33,923 bases of DNA from Halorubrum halodurans (GCF_002252985.1 NZ_NHPJ01000058.1:1-33923), one strand, 5' to 3'. Shown: positions 1 through 8,215, numbered from the stretch's first letter. Notes: generated by a model from the letters alone, not told the origin. Made by a program: numbers and translations.

Positions 1-611
1 CCGGCGCGCATCGCGACCGCCCGTCGGACGTTGTCGGGGATCCCTTCGTGGCCGTACTCGAAGAACACGTAGGCGGCGTTCGCGAACGACTCCACGACTG
101 GCTCGCCGTCCTCGTCGAGGAAGTGCTCCGCTTTGAGGTACAGCTCCGACCAGCCGCCGTTGTTCACCCGCAGGTAGTAGTCGTCGCCGAGCGCGTCCGG
201 GAACGACCCGCCGTCGTACTCGTCGCTGGCGACCCAGTCGTCGTAGCCGTCGCCGGTCGCGACCAGCAGCTGCGTCACGCTCTCGGCGTCACGTCGCGCC
301 AGCCGAATCTTGGTGTACCCCTGCTGGTAGGTCTTCGGCGTCACGGGCTCGCCGACCAGGTGCGCCCCACCGGTCGGGATGTCCTCCTCGTCGTCGCGGG
401 TCTTCGGCTCGGTCGGGATCAGCCCCTGCGGGTCGTCGTCGACGCCGTCGGGCTCGTACCAGTGGCGCTTGAACTCCTTCTCGAGCGTCTCGGTCTGGGA
501 GGCGATCGCTTTGACGACCACGTCGTTGTTGCCTTCTCCGAGCGCCCCAGAGAAGTCGGTTTCCTGGAGCGCGTGGCGGACGTCCGTGACGGTACAGTAC
601 CCGACAGGCAT
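1..611 (-). CDS. Head-tail connector-like viral protein (C-terminus cut by window edge)
   Basis: An open frame starts at ATG 611 with MPVGYCTVTDVRHALQE and stays open to base 1, about 203 residues. The N-terminus (short lead, then a helix-forming VRHALQE stretch) resembles the first gene after the capsid in HK97-like viruses, the gp6-type head-tail connector, and its position two genes downstream of the major capsid protein fits. The middle has a run of acidic residues, then a beta-rich, Tyr/Trp-rich part (DDYYLRVNNGGWSELYLKAE). It starts 7 bases after the stop of the preceding gene, so it belongs to the same operon. The product name rests on position and weak resemblance, while the coding call itself is strong (GC-ending codons, no stops). 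Confidence 0.75.
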   Translation of the reverse strand, partial: MPVGYCTVTDVRHALQETDFSGALGEGNNDVVVKAIASQTETLEKEFKRHWYEPDGVDDDPQGLIPTEPKTRDDEEDIPTGGAHLVGEPVTPKTYQQGYTKIRLARRDAESVTQLLVATGDGYDDWVASDEYDGGSFPDALGDDYYLRVNNGGWSELYLKAEHFLDEDGEPVVESFANAAYVFFEYGHEGIPDNVRRAVAMRA

Positions 612-617
612 GACGGG

Positions 618-989
618 TTACCCCGCTATCTCTGCGCGGCGCTCGCCGACGGCGTCCTGGACGGTCGTCGCGGACTCTGCCCCAGCGATCGCGTCCAGGT
701 GCTCGTCGTGCTCGCCGTCGCGGACTTGCTCCGCGCGCTCCTGGTAATGGTGCTCGTCGATCCATGCGTCGACGTCGAAGCCCTCGCTCTCGGTCGGCCC
801 CTCATCGTTCTCGGGGGCACCCTCGGTGTCGTCCTCGGCGTCCGGACGTGTCTCATCGACGCGACCGAACGCGTCCATCTCGCAGAGGTAGTCGGCGAGG
901 TCTTCGTCGACCTCGACGATGTCACCTTCCTCGAACTGGTGGCCGCTCGTTCGGTATCGCCCACTGCCGCTGTAGTGAACTCGAGGCAT
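618..989 (-). CDS. Small acidic virion-associated protein
   Basis: This encodes 123 residues starting MPRVHYSGSGRYRTSGHQF. The first 40 residues look like a small beta domain (EEGDIVEVDEDLADYLCEM), similar in style to the short domain that often follows the major capsid gene in tailed viruses. The middle is a long acidic linker (DAEDDTEGAPENDEGP), and the end is helical (ERAEQVRDGEHDEHLDAIAG). It lies 5 bases after the capsid gene and 6 bases before the connector gene. A head decoration, completion or adaptor role is possible from position only; no family is recognised with confidence. Confidence 0.7.
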   Translation of the reverse strand: MPRVHYSGSGRYRTSGHQFEEGDIVEVDEDLADYLCEMDAFGRVDETRPDAEDDTEGAPENDEGPTESEGFDVDAWIDEHHYQERAEQVRDGEHDEHLDAIAGAESATTVQDAVGERRAEIAG

Positions 990-994
990 TCAGA

Positions 995-1963
995 TCACTC
1001 CGCGATGCCGGTGATCACGACGGCGGCCTCGGGTGCCTCCACGGCGAAGTCGTCACGAACCCGCATGAAGTAGCGGGCGAAGAGGTCGTTCTCCGCGACC
1101 TTGTCCGTGTCCGTCAGCACACGGATCTCGACGTCGTCGTAGAGCCCGTAGATGAAGTTCTGCGGGTGCGTGAACACCGCGGTGTCCGTCGGCCAGTTGG
1201 CGACGCCGACGACGTCGTAGTCGAACGGCGTGGCCTCATCGTCGCCCATCAGGACGGCCGCGCCCAGCGGGTCGTTCCGCTCGGCGAGGTCGTTGTGGTA
1301 GTTCTGGAGCTGGTCGAGGTTCATGTAGAACCGCGGGTCGGTCCGCCCCGAGCGCAGGTACTTGTTCGGCATCGCCAGGATGGACGAGTTGAACAGCGAC
1401 GTGTTGACCGGCTGTGGGGTGCCGCCACCGTCCGTGTGATCGTAGGTGTTGACGTCGCCGTCGTTCTGGAGGATCTTCAGCCAGCCGTCGTTCTGGTTGA
1501 GGAACGCGTCGCCGGCTGCCTCGTCGCCGTTGATGGCGAGGTCCTGCGTGTCGATCGCGAACTGCCGCGCCAGCATGTCGAGGATGATCTCGTCGACGTT
1601 GTCGACGGTGTCGTCGACAGCCTCGCGCGTCAGGTCGTAGGAGATGGTCGCCTTCTCGACGTCCATCTGGACCTGCGAGGTGTTCACCGTCGCGTCGCCG
1701 GCGTCACCCTCGCCCTCGTCAGCGCCGCGCCGCTGTCGCTCGCCGACGGAGATCTTCGGGAGCGCCATCTTCTGGCGCGGGAGGTCCTCGGTGCGACCGT
1801 CCTCGAGCATCGTGGCGGTGTCCTGGACCGCCTGGTAGAACTGCTCAAAAAGGTCGCGGGGCAGCACCCCGCCCGCGACGTCGGTCGTGTCGAACTTGTC
1901 CGCAGCGTTCTGGTTGGCCGAGCGCGTCCGATCGAGCGTGTCAGTCGTGTCAGTGGAACTCAT
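995..1963 (-). CDS. HK97-fold major capsid protein
   Basis: This 322-residue protein sits directly after the protease gene (stop and start share TGATG). The layout fits a Phage_capsid (HK97 gp5-like) protein: an N-terminal helical region (LPRDLFEQFYQAVQDTATML), then a hydrophilic E-loop-like stretch with QRRGADEGEGDAGD. After this come the spine helix and beta domains (ISYDLTREAVDDTVDNVDEIILDMLARQFA) and the typical end region with FYMNLDQLQNYHNDLAERNDPLG, a VVGVANWPTD loop and FTHPQNFIYGLYDDVEIRV. The last strand has MRVRDDFAVEAPEAAVVITG, the common closing motif of these capsid proteins. It would form the icosahedral shell after proteolytic maturation. The start at ATG 1963 is fixed by the overlap with the upstream gene. 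Confidence 0.9.
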   Translation of the reverse strand: MSSTDTTDTLDRTRSANQNAADKFDTTDVAGGVLPRDLFEQFYQAVQDTATMLEDGRTEDLPRQKMALPKISVGERQRRGADEGEGDAGDATVNTSQVQMDVEKATISYDLTREAVDDTVDNVDEIILDMLARQFAIDTQDLAINGDEAAGDAFLNQNDGWLKILQNDGDVNTYDHTDGGGTPQPVNTSLFNSSILAMPNKYLRSGRTDPRFYMNLDQLQNYHNDLAERNDPLGAAVLMGDDEATPFDYDVVGVANWPTDTAVFTHPQNFIYGLYDDVEIRVLTDTDKVAENDLFARYFMRVRDDFAVEAPEAAVVITGIAE

Positions 1964-3201
1964 CAGTTACCACCCGCCTTCCGCGGGTCGAGGGTGAAGC
2001 CGCTGTTCTTGCTGCCGTTCTCGTCGGCGCCCTTCTCCGTCCCGCCGAGCTGCTGGCTCTCCGTGGCGCCGGTCTGCTTGGAGATGTTGTCGATCCGCTC
2101 GGCGTTCTTCTCCTGGTTCTCCTTCAGTCGCTTCGCCCACTCCGGGGCCTCCTCGAACGGATCGTCGTCACCGGCGCCGGCGTCCTTCTCCTCGAGCGCC
2201 TCGTCGATCCGCTTGCTGTTCTCCTGCTGTCCGTCCCGCAGCTCCTTCGCCCACTCCGGGGCGTCGTCGAACGGGTCGTCGTTGGTGTCGTCGCTCATGG
2301 TGTTGGTGTCATCGGCGGACTTCGAGCCGCCGTCGTCATCGGCCGGCGTGTCGCCACCGGCAGCGTCCTTGTCAGCCTGTGCGTCATCGGCGTCGTCGCG
2401 GCCGGCTTCCTTCGCACCAGAGCCGATACCAGTGACCGCGTCGATGAACGTCTTCGCGGCCTCGGTGATCCGGCCTTTCGTCCCTGGCTCGCCCGATCCT
2501 TCGACCTCGACCGCGCGGTTGAGGTGCTCCCACAGCCGCTCGGCCTCGTCCTCGGTGTGGCCTCGAGCCAGGGCCTCCTCGACGAAGCCGTCCGGGTCGC
2601 CGAGGTAGTCGCCGAGCCGCTTCCGAGCGGCCGCGGCTGCCTTTGTGTCGAGGATCATCGCGTCCGGCACCGCAGGGAGGTCGACGCCCGACACCTCCTG
2701 GATGATGCCGTCGACCAGCTCGTAGATGAGCTCATCAGCGACCTCGTCCGGGATGTCGACGTCGTCGACGTCCTCCGGCTCGTAGGGGCCGTCCCACTGG
2801 GCGCTCACCGCACCGATGGAGTACCCCGCGATGATCCGATCTTCGATCAGGCCCCACAGGCCGTCGTCGTTGATGGCCCACTCCTGGACCCACGCGCCGG
2901 CCTCGACGGTCTCACCGCCGATCTCCTCAGCCTCGTCGAGGACTTCGTTGCGCTCGAGGTCCATCCACTCGCTCGGGAAGACGGCATGCATGATGCCGCC
3001 GTCAGCCTCGCCAGCCTCGTAGAAGGTGCCGAACTGGTCCGCGAACGAGCGGATGGTCTCCTCGCGGACGAAGTCGTTCTGGAGGTCGACCTTGTCCGGA
3101 ACCATCACGATCCCGGCGGCGACCTGCTCGTCGTCGTCCTTCGTGACGAAGTCGACGCGCTTCTGGACGACGCTTTGATTCTCCTTTTTCAGGGGCGGCA
3201 C
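1963..3201 (-). CDS. Prohead protease (XkdF-like) fused to a scaffold-like C-terminal region
   Basis: This encodes 412 residues from GTG 3201. Residues 1-150 resemble XkdF-like/prohead serine protease domains: VVQKRVDFVTKDDDEQVAAGIVMVPDKVDLQNDFV, then MHAVFPSEWMDLER and GAWVQEWAINDDGLWGLIEDRIIAGYSIGA. The FVREETI and YSIGAVS motifs are usual in this family. From about residue 255 the protein becomes a low-complexity acidic linker followed by two near-copies of a segment, DDPFDDAPEWAKELRDGQQE and DDPFEEAPEWAKRLKENQEK, each running into a helix with NS/NA-KRID or ERID. This tail looks like a scaffold. An in-frame ATG at 2298 (MSDDTNDDPFDD) would give a separate scaffold of about 111 residues. 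The gene lies between the 37-residue ORF and the capsid gene. The exact catalytic residues cannot be fixed by eye. Confidence 0.85.
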   Translation of the reverse strand: MPPLKKENQSVVQKRVDFVTKDDDEQVAAGIVMVPDKVDLQNDFVREETIRSFADQFGTFYEAGEADGGIMHAVFPSEWMDLERNEVLDEAEEIGGETVEAGAWVQEWAINDDGLWGLIEDRIIAGYSIGAVSAQWDGPYEPEDVDDVDIPDEVADELIYELVDGIIQEVSGVDLPAVPDAMILDTKAAAAARKRLGDYLGDPDGFVEEALARGHTEDEAERLWEHLNRAVEVEGSGEPGTKGRITEAAKTFIDAVTGIGSGAKEAGRDDADDAQADKDAAGGDTPADDDGGSKSADDTNTMSDDTNDDPFDDAPEWAKELRDGQQENSKRIDEALEEKDAGAGDDDPFEEAPEWAKRLKENQEKNAERIDNISKQTGATESQQLGGTEKGADENGSKNSGFTLDPRKAGGN

Positions 3202-3204
3202 GGT

Positions 3205-3318
3205 TCAGCCCTCGTCATCGTCGGCGGCGTCAGCGTCGGCGTCCTTGTCGAGCTCCTTGGCACGACCGGTGTCGAGGACGCCGCGCTTCTCGCCGCGCTC
3301 TGTGTCTTTGTTGCTCAT
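3205..3318 (-). CDS. Tiny acidic ORF between protease and SHOCT/zinc gene
   Basis: A 37-residue frame from ATG 3318, starting MSNKDTERGEKRGVLDTG and ending in a DADADAADDDEG tail. The stop lies 3 bases before the GTG of the protease, and codon choice (GAC, GCC, GTC, CTC) matches the neighbouring viral genes. No domain can be recognised. The spacing suggests a real short gene translated together with the protease, but such a short acidic frame could also occur by chance. Confidence 0.5.
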   Translation of the reverse strand: MSNKDTERGEKRGVLDTGRAKELDKDADADAADDDEG

Positions 3319-3391
3319 GGTCTCGTAGAATCGCACCCGGTCGTGCCTCGCACAAGGGAGTCGGGCGCTCCCTGGGTCATCGGCAGATCGG

Positions 3392-3676
3392 CTACTTCAA
3401 CGCAGGCAGTTCGTCAGTCGGGCGTTCCCGACCGCAACCTGGGCAGTAGGCTAAGATCGGGGACGCACCTAACCTCTTCCGCGCGTATCCTGAGAGGTCG
3501 TTTTCGCATACTAAGCACGTTTCTTTTAGTAGATGAGAATTTGGCCGATCTTCGAGGACTGCCTCAACGCAGTTATCGAGTTCATCCAGCGAGATATCGC
3601 CCGCTGTATATTTGTTCTGTAGCCGGTCGATCAGCAGCTCCTCTTTCGATGGTCTTGAACCCGTGAAGAACATCAT
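3392..3676 (-). CDS. SHOCT-like plus zinc-knuckle protein inserted in the head module
   Basis: This encodes 94 residues from ATG 3676 (a second ATG follows at 3673). Bases GGAGGGTC, 7 bases before the start, are a clear Shine-Dalgarno, unusual in this window. Residues 10-43 (EELLIDRLQNKYTAGDISLDELDNCVEAVLED) match the SHOCT (short C-terminal domain) pattern, with a helix, a YxxGxIS turn and a second helix. Residues 54-85 hold a CLVC...CPGC pair, likely one zinc site. Codon use is less GC-biased than all neighbours (TTA-, ATA- and AAA-type codons are frequent), and the gene splits the usual portal-protease pair. That points to a recently gained 'moron'-type gene. Its function is unknown. Confidence 0.75.
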   Translation of the reverse strand: MMFFTGSRPSKEELLIDRLQNKYTAGDISLDELDNCVEAVLEDRPNSHLLKETCLVCENDLSGYARKRLGASPILAYCPGCGRERPTDELPALK

Positions 3677-3685
3677 CTGACCCTC

Positions 3686-5575
3686 CTAGATGTCGCTCGG
3701 GATGTCGTCCGGGACCTCACCCGGATCGGGCGTCGGCCCCTCCGGCAGCCGCTCGTGGTTGTTGGTGATCTCCAGATACGGATACTCCAGCCGGATGTTG
3801 TCGTAGTGGTACGACCCCGCCGACCCCGCGTTGACGAGCTCGTTCCACACGCTCGGCGGGACGTCGACGTAGACGTACAGCGAGTTCTGGCCGTCCGGCC
3901 GCTGGAACGAGAGGTAGAGCTCGCCGGCGCCGAAGTCGTAGAGCCCCTCGTCAAGGTTCGAGCTGTTGAACGTCGTCTGCTCGATCGGGTCCTTCTCGAC
4001 GTCGATGTTGAGCGACTTCCGCTCGCCGATCTTGTTCTCCGGCGGCGGGGCAGCCTTCGACCGCGTCAGCATCTCCTCGACGTCGTCGTCCTCGCCGCCG
4101 ACACCGTCGTCAGAGAACTCCGCCTCGAACTCCTGGAGCGTCATGCCGCCGAGGTCCTCGTCCTCGAACGGCTCCAGGCCCAGCTCCTCGCGCGCCTCGT
4201 TGACCGTGCCGACGCCGGCGAGTCGCATCGCCCGGACGCGCTGCTCGGCCATCCGCGCCTCCTCCTGCGGGTTGTTCCCGCCACGGAGCTCGAAGTCGAT
4301 CGTCCAGTCGTCGACGCCGAGCGCCTGCTGGTGGATGATCGAGTAGAGCCGCGCCTCGAACTTCGACTGCTCCGGCGCGATGACATCGTTCGCGAACTCC
4401 TGGACCTGCGCCTCGGAGTTCGACCGGTTCGATGTCGACGTCACGTTGATGAGGATCGGCGGCACCTCGTGGACCTTCGCGATCTCGTGTTCGGCGCGCT
4501 CGCGGAACGCCTCGAACTCCATGTCGAGGTCCTCGCGCGATCCGATGGGCTCGAGCGTGATCTCGACGTCCGAGGGGTCGCCGTCCTGAAGCGGGTTGTC
4601 CTCCTCGAACTCGAAGTCCTCGACCTCGAGGATGGCCGTCCGATACCGGCTGCCCTTCAGGTTGTCCATCAGCTCGCGGAGCTCTTCTTTGGAGTCTTCG
4701 GTGAGCGTCCCGCCGGTCACCTTGATCGCGTAGTACGGGATGCCGAGGTTCTCGAAGATGTCGTGATTCCACTCTTTCGCGGCCTGGTCGGCCCCCATCG
4801 TCTGCATGGCAGCGACCCAGTCGGGGATCCCGTAGTACAGCGAGAGCGGCGACGGGTTCGGGATGAATATGAGCTCGTTCGCCGGCCCATTCGGGAGGTC
4901 GCCGGCGTCGCTCGCGGTCTCGCCAGTCTCCTTGTCGACGAACGTCGGATCGTCGCCGTAGCGGTCGCCCGCTTCGCCGAAGTACCGACGTCGACCCTGG
5001 CGGATCTGGACGTAGCCGTGACCACTCTCGATGATGTCGTCGCCGTCCTCGCGCTCCTGGACGGTTGTCTTCCGGACGCGGACGGTTGCGGACGGGACGT
5101 GTGCCAGCCCGATCGGCGTGCCGTCGCCCTCGACGAGGATCTCAAGGCTGGCCCAGCCGATGCCGTGGTAGTCCTGTCGGCCGAGTTCGAGGACCTCTTC
5201 GGGCGTCGACATCGCCGTGCCCTCCGGCCCGATCTGCCACCGTGAGTCGGAACCGTACCAGAAATCGCGGACGTCTTGGTGCTGTGTGCCCTCGCCCGTG
5301 TCCGGCTCGTCGGCACTCGGATGCGGAACGATGTCGAAGCCGTAGCCGGCCTCGTAGCGTGCCTTCTTGCGGATACACGCCTGATGCGTTTCGTTCAGCT
5401 CCTGAAAGGCCGCCAGCGTCTCGGGGTTGTACGGCGGCTGGATGCCCCGACCGACGTCGGTGGCGATGTGGCGCTCGTCCAGCTGCGTCGTCTCTTCGGC
5501 CTTGGCCATCGTCGACTGGTTATCCAGTGTATCGACGGATAGCGTCACGTTGCCGTCATCAGTATCGTCGGTCAT
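3686..5575 (-). CDS. Portal protein with C-terminal KTSC domain
   Basis: This is a 629-residue portal of the HK97/PBSX type, which forms the dodecameric ring at the DNA-entry vertex. Supporting segments are the clip/wing start (YNPETLAAFQELNETHQACIRKKARYEAGYG), the ELIFIPNPSPLSLYYGIPDWVAAMQTM segment, the WNHDIFENLGIPYYAI stem region, and the AKVHEVPPILINVTSTSNRSNSEAQVQEF motif common to phage portals. Residues 541-602 form an extra domain (AGELYLSFQRP, VDVPPSVWNELVNAGSAGSY, IRLEYPY) that matches the KTSC domain (PF13619): a short beta-strand set, then P-x-x-V/W-x-x-L and S-x-G-x-x-Y. The gene lies 3 bases downstream of the terminase stop. Internal ATGs exist (residue 23) but the first ATG is the natural start. 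Confidence 0.9.
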   Translation of the reverse strand: MTDDTDDGNVTLSVDTLDNQSTMAKAEETTQLDERHIATDVGRGIQPPYNPETLAAFQELNETHQACIRKKARYEAGYGFDIVPHPSADEPDTGEGTQHQDVRDFWYGSDSRWQIGPEGTAMSTPEEVLELGRQDYHGIGWASLEILVEGDGTPIGLAHVPSATVRVRKTTVQEREDGDDIIESGHGYVQIRQGRRRYFGEAGDRYGDDPTFVDKETGETASDAGDLPNGPANELIFIPNPSPLSLYYGIPDWVAAMQTMGADQAAKEWNHDIFENLGIPYYAIKVTGGTLTEDSKEELRELMDNLKGSRYRTAILEVEDFEFEEDNPLQDGDPSDVEITLEPIGSREDLDMEFEAFRERAEHEIAKVHEVPPILINVTSTSNRSNSEAQVQEFANDVIAPEQSKFEARLYSIIHQQALGVDDWTIDFELRGGNNPQEEARMAEQRVRAMRLAGVGTVNEAREELGLEPFEDEDLGGMTLQEFEAEFSDDGVGGEDDDVEEMLTRSKAAPPPENKIGERKSLNIDVEKDPIEQTTFNSSNLDEGLYDFGAGELYLSFQRPDGQNSLYVYVDVPPSVWNELVNAGSAGSYHYDNIRLEYPYLEITNNHERLPEGPTPDPGEVPDDIPSDI

Positions 5576-5578
5576 GAT

Positions 5579-7180
5579 CTAGAGGTAGCTCACTCCGTTG
5601 GTGGCGTCGTCATCGTCGTCGGCGGTGTCGGCGTCGCGCTCCCGGCCGTACTCGAACCGGCGCAGCCCCTGCTCGGCCATGTACCACGCCGCGATCAGGT
5701 CCGGCGTGTGGCCCTGGAGCTTGCCGTCGTCGAGCTCAAGCGAGAGCGCCGCCTGGATCCAGTCCTCGGTGGCGTCGTGGCCTCGGTAGAACTGGATGCC
5801 GCCCGACTCGACGAGCGTCCGCAGTCGCGGGATGCCGTTCTCCCAGCTGTGCTTCGACGACGTCGTCGACAGGCCAGTCACCTTCGAGCGCAGTGCCGGC
5901 GAGAACTCGATGGCGTCCTCGACGATGTACTGCTGCATCCCGTTGTCCTCGATGACGATCAGCGCAGGGTCGTACCGCCGGTCGTACTCCTGGAGCTGGG
6001 CCTTGATACCCGACGGCGACATCCCCTGCTCGGCGTGGGCGTCCAGGAGCACGCGCTCGCCCGACCGCCGGAGCAGCTGGACCACGAACGCCGCGTCGTC
6101 GCCGGTGGGTGACATCGCCGGGTCGTGCCCGACGACGATCGCCTCGCCGCTGCCCGCGCGGTACTTCGCCGGCGGCGACCGGTCGCGGATGGAGCAGCCA
6201 CCCTGGTCGACGTCGCGGTTGACGGCGTCGGCGTCGACGAGGTTGCCAGAGGCGCCGATGAACGTGAGGCAGTACTCCCGCCAGAAGCGGAAGTCGGCCA
6301 TCTCGTCGCGCTTGTCTGCGAGCCACGCCGGACCTCGGGCGCCTGGCCACAGAACGTGGACTGTTTGGTCAGGGTTCCACGGGTCGGTGACCTCGGTGTA
6401 GTACTTCTCGGGCGGCCGGCGCTCCTCGAGGTCGTCGTCGGTCGCGTTGCCCTGCTCCCAGTACTCGAGGATCGCGGGGAACTCCGCAGCGGTGTACGCC
6501 GGCATCGACCGGTAGTGCTGGTACTGGTCGTCGGTGCGCTTCCGCGTCCCGATGAGCACGGTCCGGCCGTCGTCCTTCACGCCGGGGACGGCCGACCCCT
6601 CGATCCACTCGCGGACGTCTTCGGGGTTGCCGTCTCCGCGCGCCTTGATCAGGTCGTCGAGAACGAGCAGGTGCGCGCGGTCGCCGTCGATCCCGCCGTC
6701 GAGCCACGTCGCGACGAGCGTCGACCCGTTGCCGAACTCCTTCAGGTCGATCGTGTCGGCCCGCCGCTGGTCCTCCTGGAGGTTGGTGAGCCACGGGTTC
6801 CGCTCGACGAACCGGTTGAGTTCGAGGTCCGTCTTCTTCTTCGTCATCCCCTTGTTGTTCATCGCCCAGATGACGCGGAAGCCGTCGTCGTACTCCAGGC
6901 GGAGGAGGATGTAGCAGAGGACGGTCGTCGTCTTCAGCCCGTCTCGGTGGCAGTTGAGCACGAGCTTCCGCTCGTCGTCCAGGAGGCGCAGCCACTCGCC
7001 GTGGTGATCGCCGAGCTGGTAGTACCCGTCGCGCTCGTCGCGCATGTAGCCACGGCAGAGCTCGTTCGCGGCGTCGAGGATGGTCGCCGGCGTCTCGGGA
7101 TCCCACGGGTTGAGGAGGTCTCGCTTCCCACCGAGGTCCTCGCCCGTTGCGACGTCGGCGATCTGCTGGTCGACACTCAT
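5579..7180 (-). CDS. terL: Terminase large subunit (packaging ATPase/nuclease)
   Basis: This 533-residue protein has an ATPase half and a nuclease half. A Walker A-like stretch NCHRDGLKTTT lies at residues 76-86; archaeal virus terminases often have a K/R-shifted, non-classical P-loop like this. Walker B is HLLVLDDL at 170-177. The RNase H-fold nuclease has the usual three acidic sites: D353 in VVGHDPAM, E411/D412 in VIEDNGM, and D494 in HTPDLIAAW. It would pump and cut concatemeric viral DNA into proheads with the small subunit encoded just upstream (4-base ATGA overlap) and the portal just downstream. The length is usual for the family. Confidence 0.92.
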   Translation of the reverse strand: MSVDQQIADVATGEDLGGKRDLLNPWDPETPATILDAANELCRGYMRDERDGYYQLGDHHGEWLRLLDDERKLVLNCHRDGLKTTTVLCYILLRLEYDDGFRVIWAMNNKGMTKKKTDLELNRFVERNPWLTNLQEDQRRADTIDLKEFGNGSTLVATWLDGGIDGDRAHLLVLDDLIKARGDGNPEDVREWIEGSAVPGVKDDGRTVLIGTRKRTDDQYQHYRSMPAYTAAEFPAILEYWEQGNATDDDLEERRPPEKYYTEVTDPWNPDQTVHVLWPGARGPAWLADKRDEMADFRFWREYCLTFIGASGNLVDADAVNRDVDQGGCSIRDRSPPAKYRAGSGEAIVVGHDPAMSPTGDDAAFVVQLLRRSGERVLLDAHAEQGMSPSGIKAQLQEYDRRYDPALIVIEDNGMQQYIVEDAIEFSPALRSKVTGLSTTSSKHSWENGIPRLRTLVESGGIQFYRGHDATEDWIQAALSLELDDGKLQGHTPDLIAAWYMAEQGLRRFEYGRERDADTADDDDDATNGVSYL

Positions 7181-7749
7181 GCGGACTCACGCTCCTGAAG
7201 TTCGCGGATGGCCTCGAGGGCGATCTCCTTCTCGTCGTCGCCGAGCTCGTGGGTCGTCGTCTGGTCGACGTCCGCCTCGACCTCTCGGCGTTCCGTCTTC
7301 TTGTAGTCGAAGCTCGAGGCGAGAAGGAACTTCGCCATCGACGTGTCGACGTCGTCGTCGCGGAGGCCGCCCTCGATGAGCTCCGACTCGCCTCGTGCGC
7401 GAGCGCGCTCGAAGCTGACCCGGAAATCGTCGTGGGTGTCGAGGTAGCGCTGGAGTTGTGAGAGGCTCACGCCGGCAGCCCGAGCACACCCACGGATGGA
7501 CATCCCGGTCTCGGCGGCCTCGAGGACGTCGTCATGGTCGTCCTCGTCGAGCTCGAACTCACGCCCCTTCGAGACGCCGTCATCGTCGTTGAGGATCGCC
7601 TTCGCGGAGGACTCGCCCAGCATGTGGACGGCAGCGAGCTCGTCGACGGTCGCGGCCTGGACATCGGCGACGGTCTCGAAGCCGGCGTCGCGCAGCTGCT
7701 CCGCTATCACATCGCCGACGCCGTCGATCTCGGTGAGGTCCTCAGTCAT
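7177..7749 (-). CDS. terS: Terminase small subunit with N-terminal helix-hairpin-helix domain
   Basis: This encodes 190 residues. Residues 1-55 are a helix-hairpin-helix domain of the RuvA/Rad51-like type (LTEIDGVGDVIAEQLRDAGFETVADVQAATVDEL, then MLGESSAKAIL), a non-specific DNA-binding fold. Residues 75-105 hold a helix-turn-helix (TGMSIRGCARAAGVSLSQLQRYLDTHDDF) as in TerS DNA-recognition domains. The rest (ERARARGESELIEGG, SMAKFLLASSFDYKKTERREVE) is the typical oligomerisation part of Terminase_2/TerS proteins. The gene overlaps both neighbours by 4 bases (ATGA). It would recognise the packaging site and recruit the large subunit. The HhH fusion may add DNA grip, which is an inference. Confidence 0.85.
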   Translation of the reverse strand: MTEDLTEIDGVGDVIAEQLRDAGFETVADVQAATVDELAAVHMLGESSAKAILNDDDGVSKGREFELDEDDHDDVLEAAETGMSIRGCARAAGVSLSQLQRYLDTHDDFRVSFERARARGESELIEGGLRDDDVDTSMAKFLLASSFDYKKTERREVEADVDQTTTHELGDDEKEIALEAIRELQERESA

Positions 7750-7907
7750 GGTGTCGTACAGATCAGGCAGTCAGGGTCGTCACACTGCTCGCGATGGCTC
7801 GGGATGTCCTCGGCGATCTCTTCGATACAGTCCATGCACTTGTCGCGGTACCGGCCGCCAGGGTTCGTCTCCTGGAGCTCGTCACCACACTCCTCGCAGC
7901 TCGGCAT
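7746..7907 (-). CDS. 53-residue double zinc-knuckle protein
   Basis: The frame from ATG 7907 begins MPSCEECGDELQETNPGG and ends CDDPDCLICTTP. Cysteines occur as CEEC, CMDC and CxxxxDCLIC, enough for one or two zinc sites. It shares a TGATG junction with the membrane protein upstream and an ATGA junction with terS downstream, so translation is coupled. The fold is like small viral zinc ribbons, and no specific role can be assigned. Confidence 0.7.
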   Translation of the reverse strand: MPSCEECGDELQETNPGGRYRDKCMDCIEEIAEDIPSHREQCDDPDCLICTTP

Positions 7908-8215
7908 CAGTCCTCGCCATCTGCGGTTTGGACTTCACTGTACGCCTGGAGGAGCGCGGCGTAGTCGAGCAGCTCCACACCGTTGTACGCGCCGAGGATG
8001 GAGAGGCCGAAGCCGCCGAGGAAGGTCGGGTCACCGCCTCGGAAGATCGAGTAGAGGACGATGGTGATCACGCCGAGGTTGACGATGATCGCCCGGATGA
8101 TCTTCAGCTTCTTGAGCATCGGCAGCGACTCACCATCCTCCGCGAGCGTCTGCTTGTACTCGTCGACGACGTCGTCCCGGCAGTACCACGGACGGGTAGG
8201 TGCTGGGACGCTCAT
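7907..8215 (-). CDS. Small two-helix membrane protein
   Basis: This encodes 102 residues with a soluble N-terminus carrying a charged helix (DEYKQTLAEDGESLPMLKKLKIIR). Two hydrophobic segments follow (IIRAIIVNLGVITIVLYSIF and FLGGFGLSILGAYNGVELL) and an acidic tail. The basic stretch KKLK just before segment 1 suggests the N-terminus stays inside. It sits just before the terminase genes. Small membrane proteins in tailed viruses are often holin- or superinfection-type proteins, but nothing here proves either role. Confidence 0.7.
   Translation of the reverse strand: MSVPAPTRPWYCRDDVVDEYKQTLAEDGESLPMLKKLKIIRAIIVNLGVITIVLYSIFRGGDPTFLGGFGLSILGAYNGVELLDYAALLQAYSEVQTADGED

Noticed and set aside
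48..1073. 341-codon rightward frame opposite the capsid end and connector genes
   Set aside because: Valine/arginine/leucine-rich antisense shadow of acidic genes; no domain.
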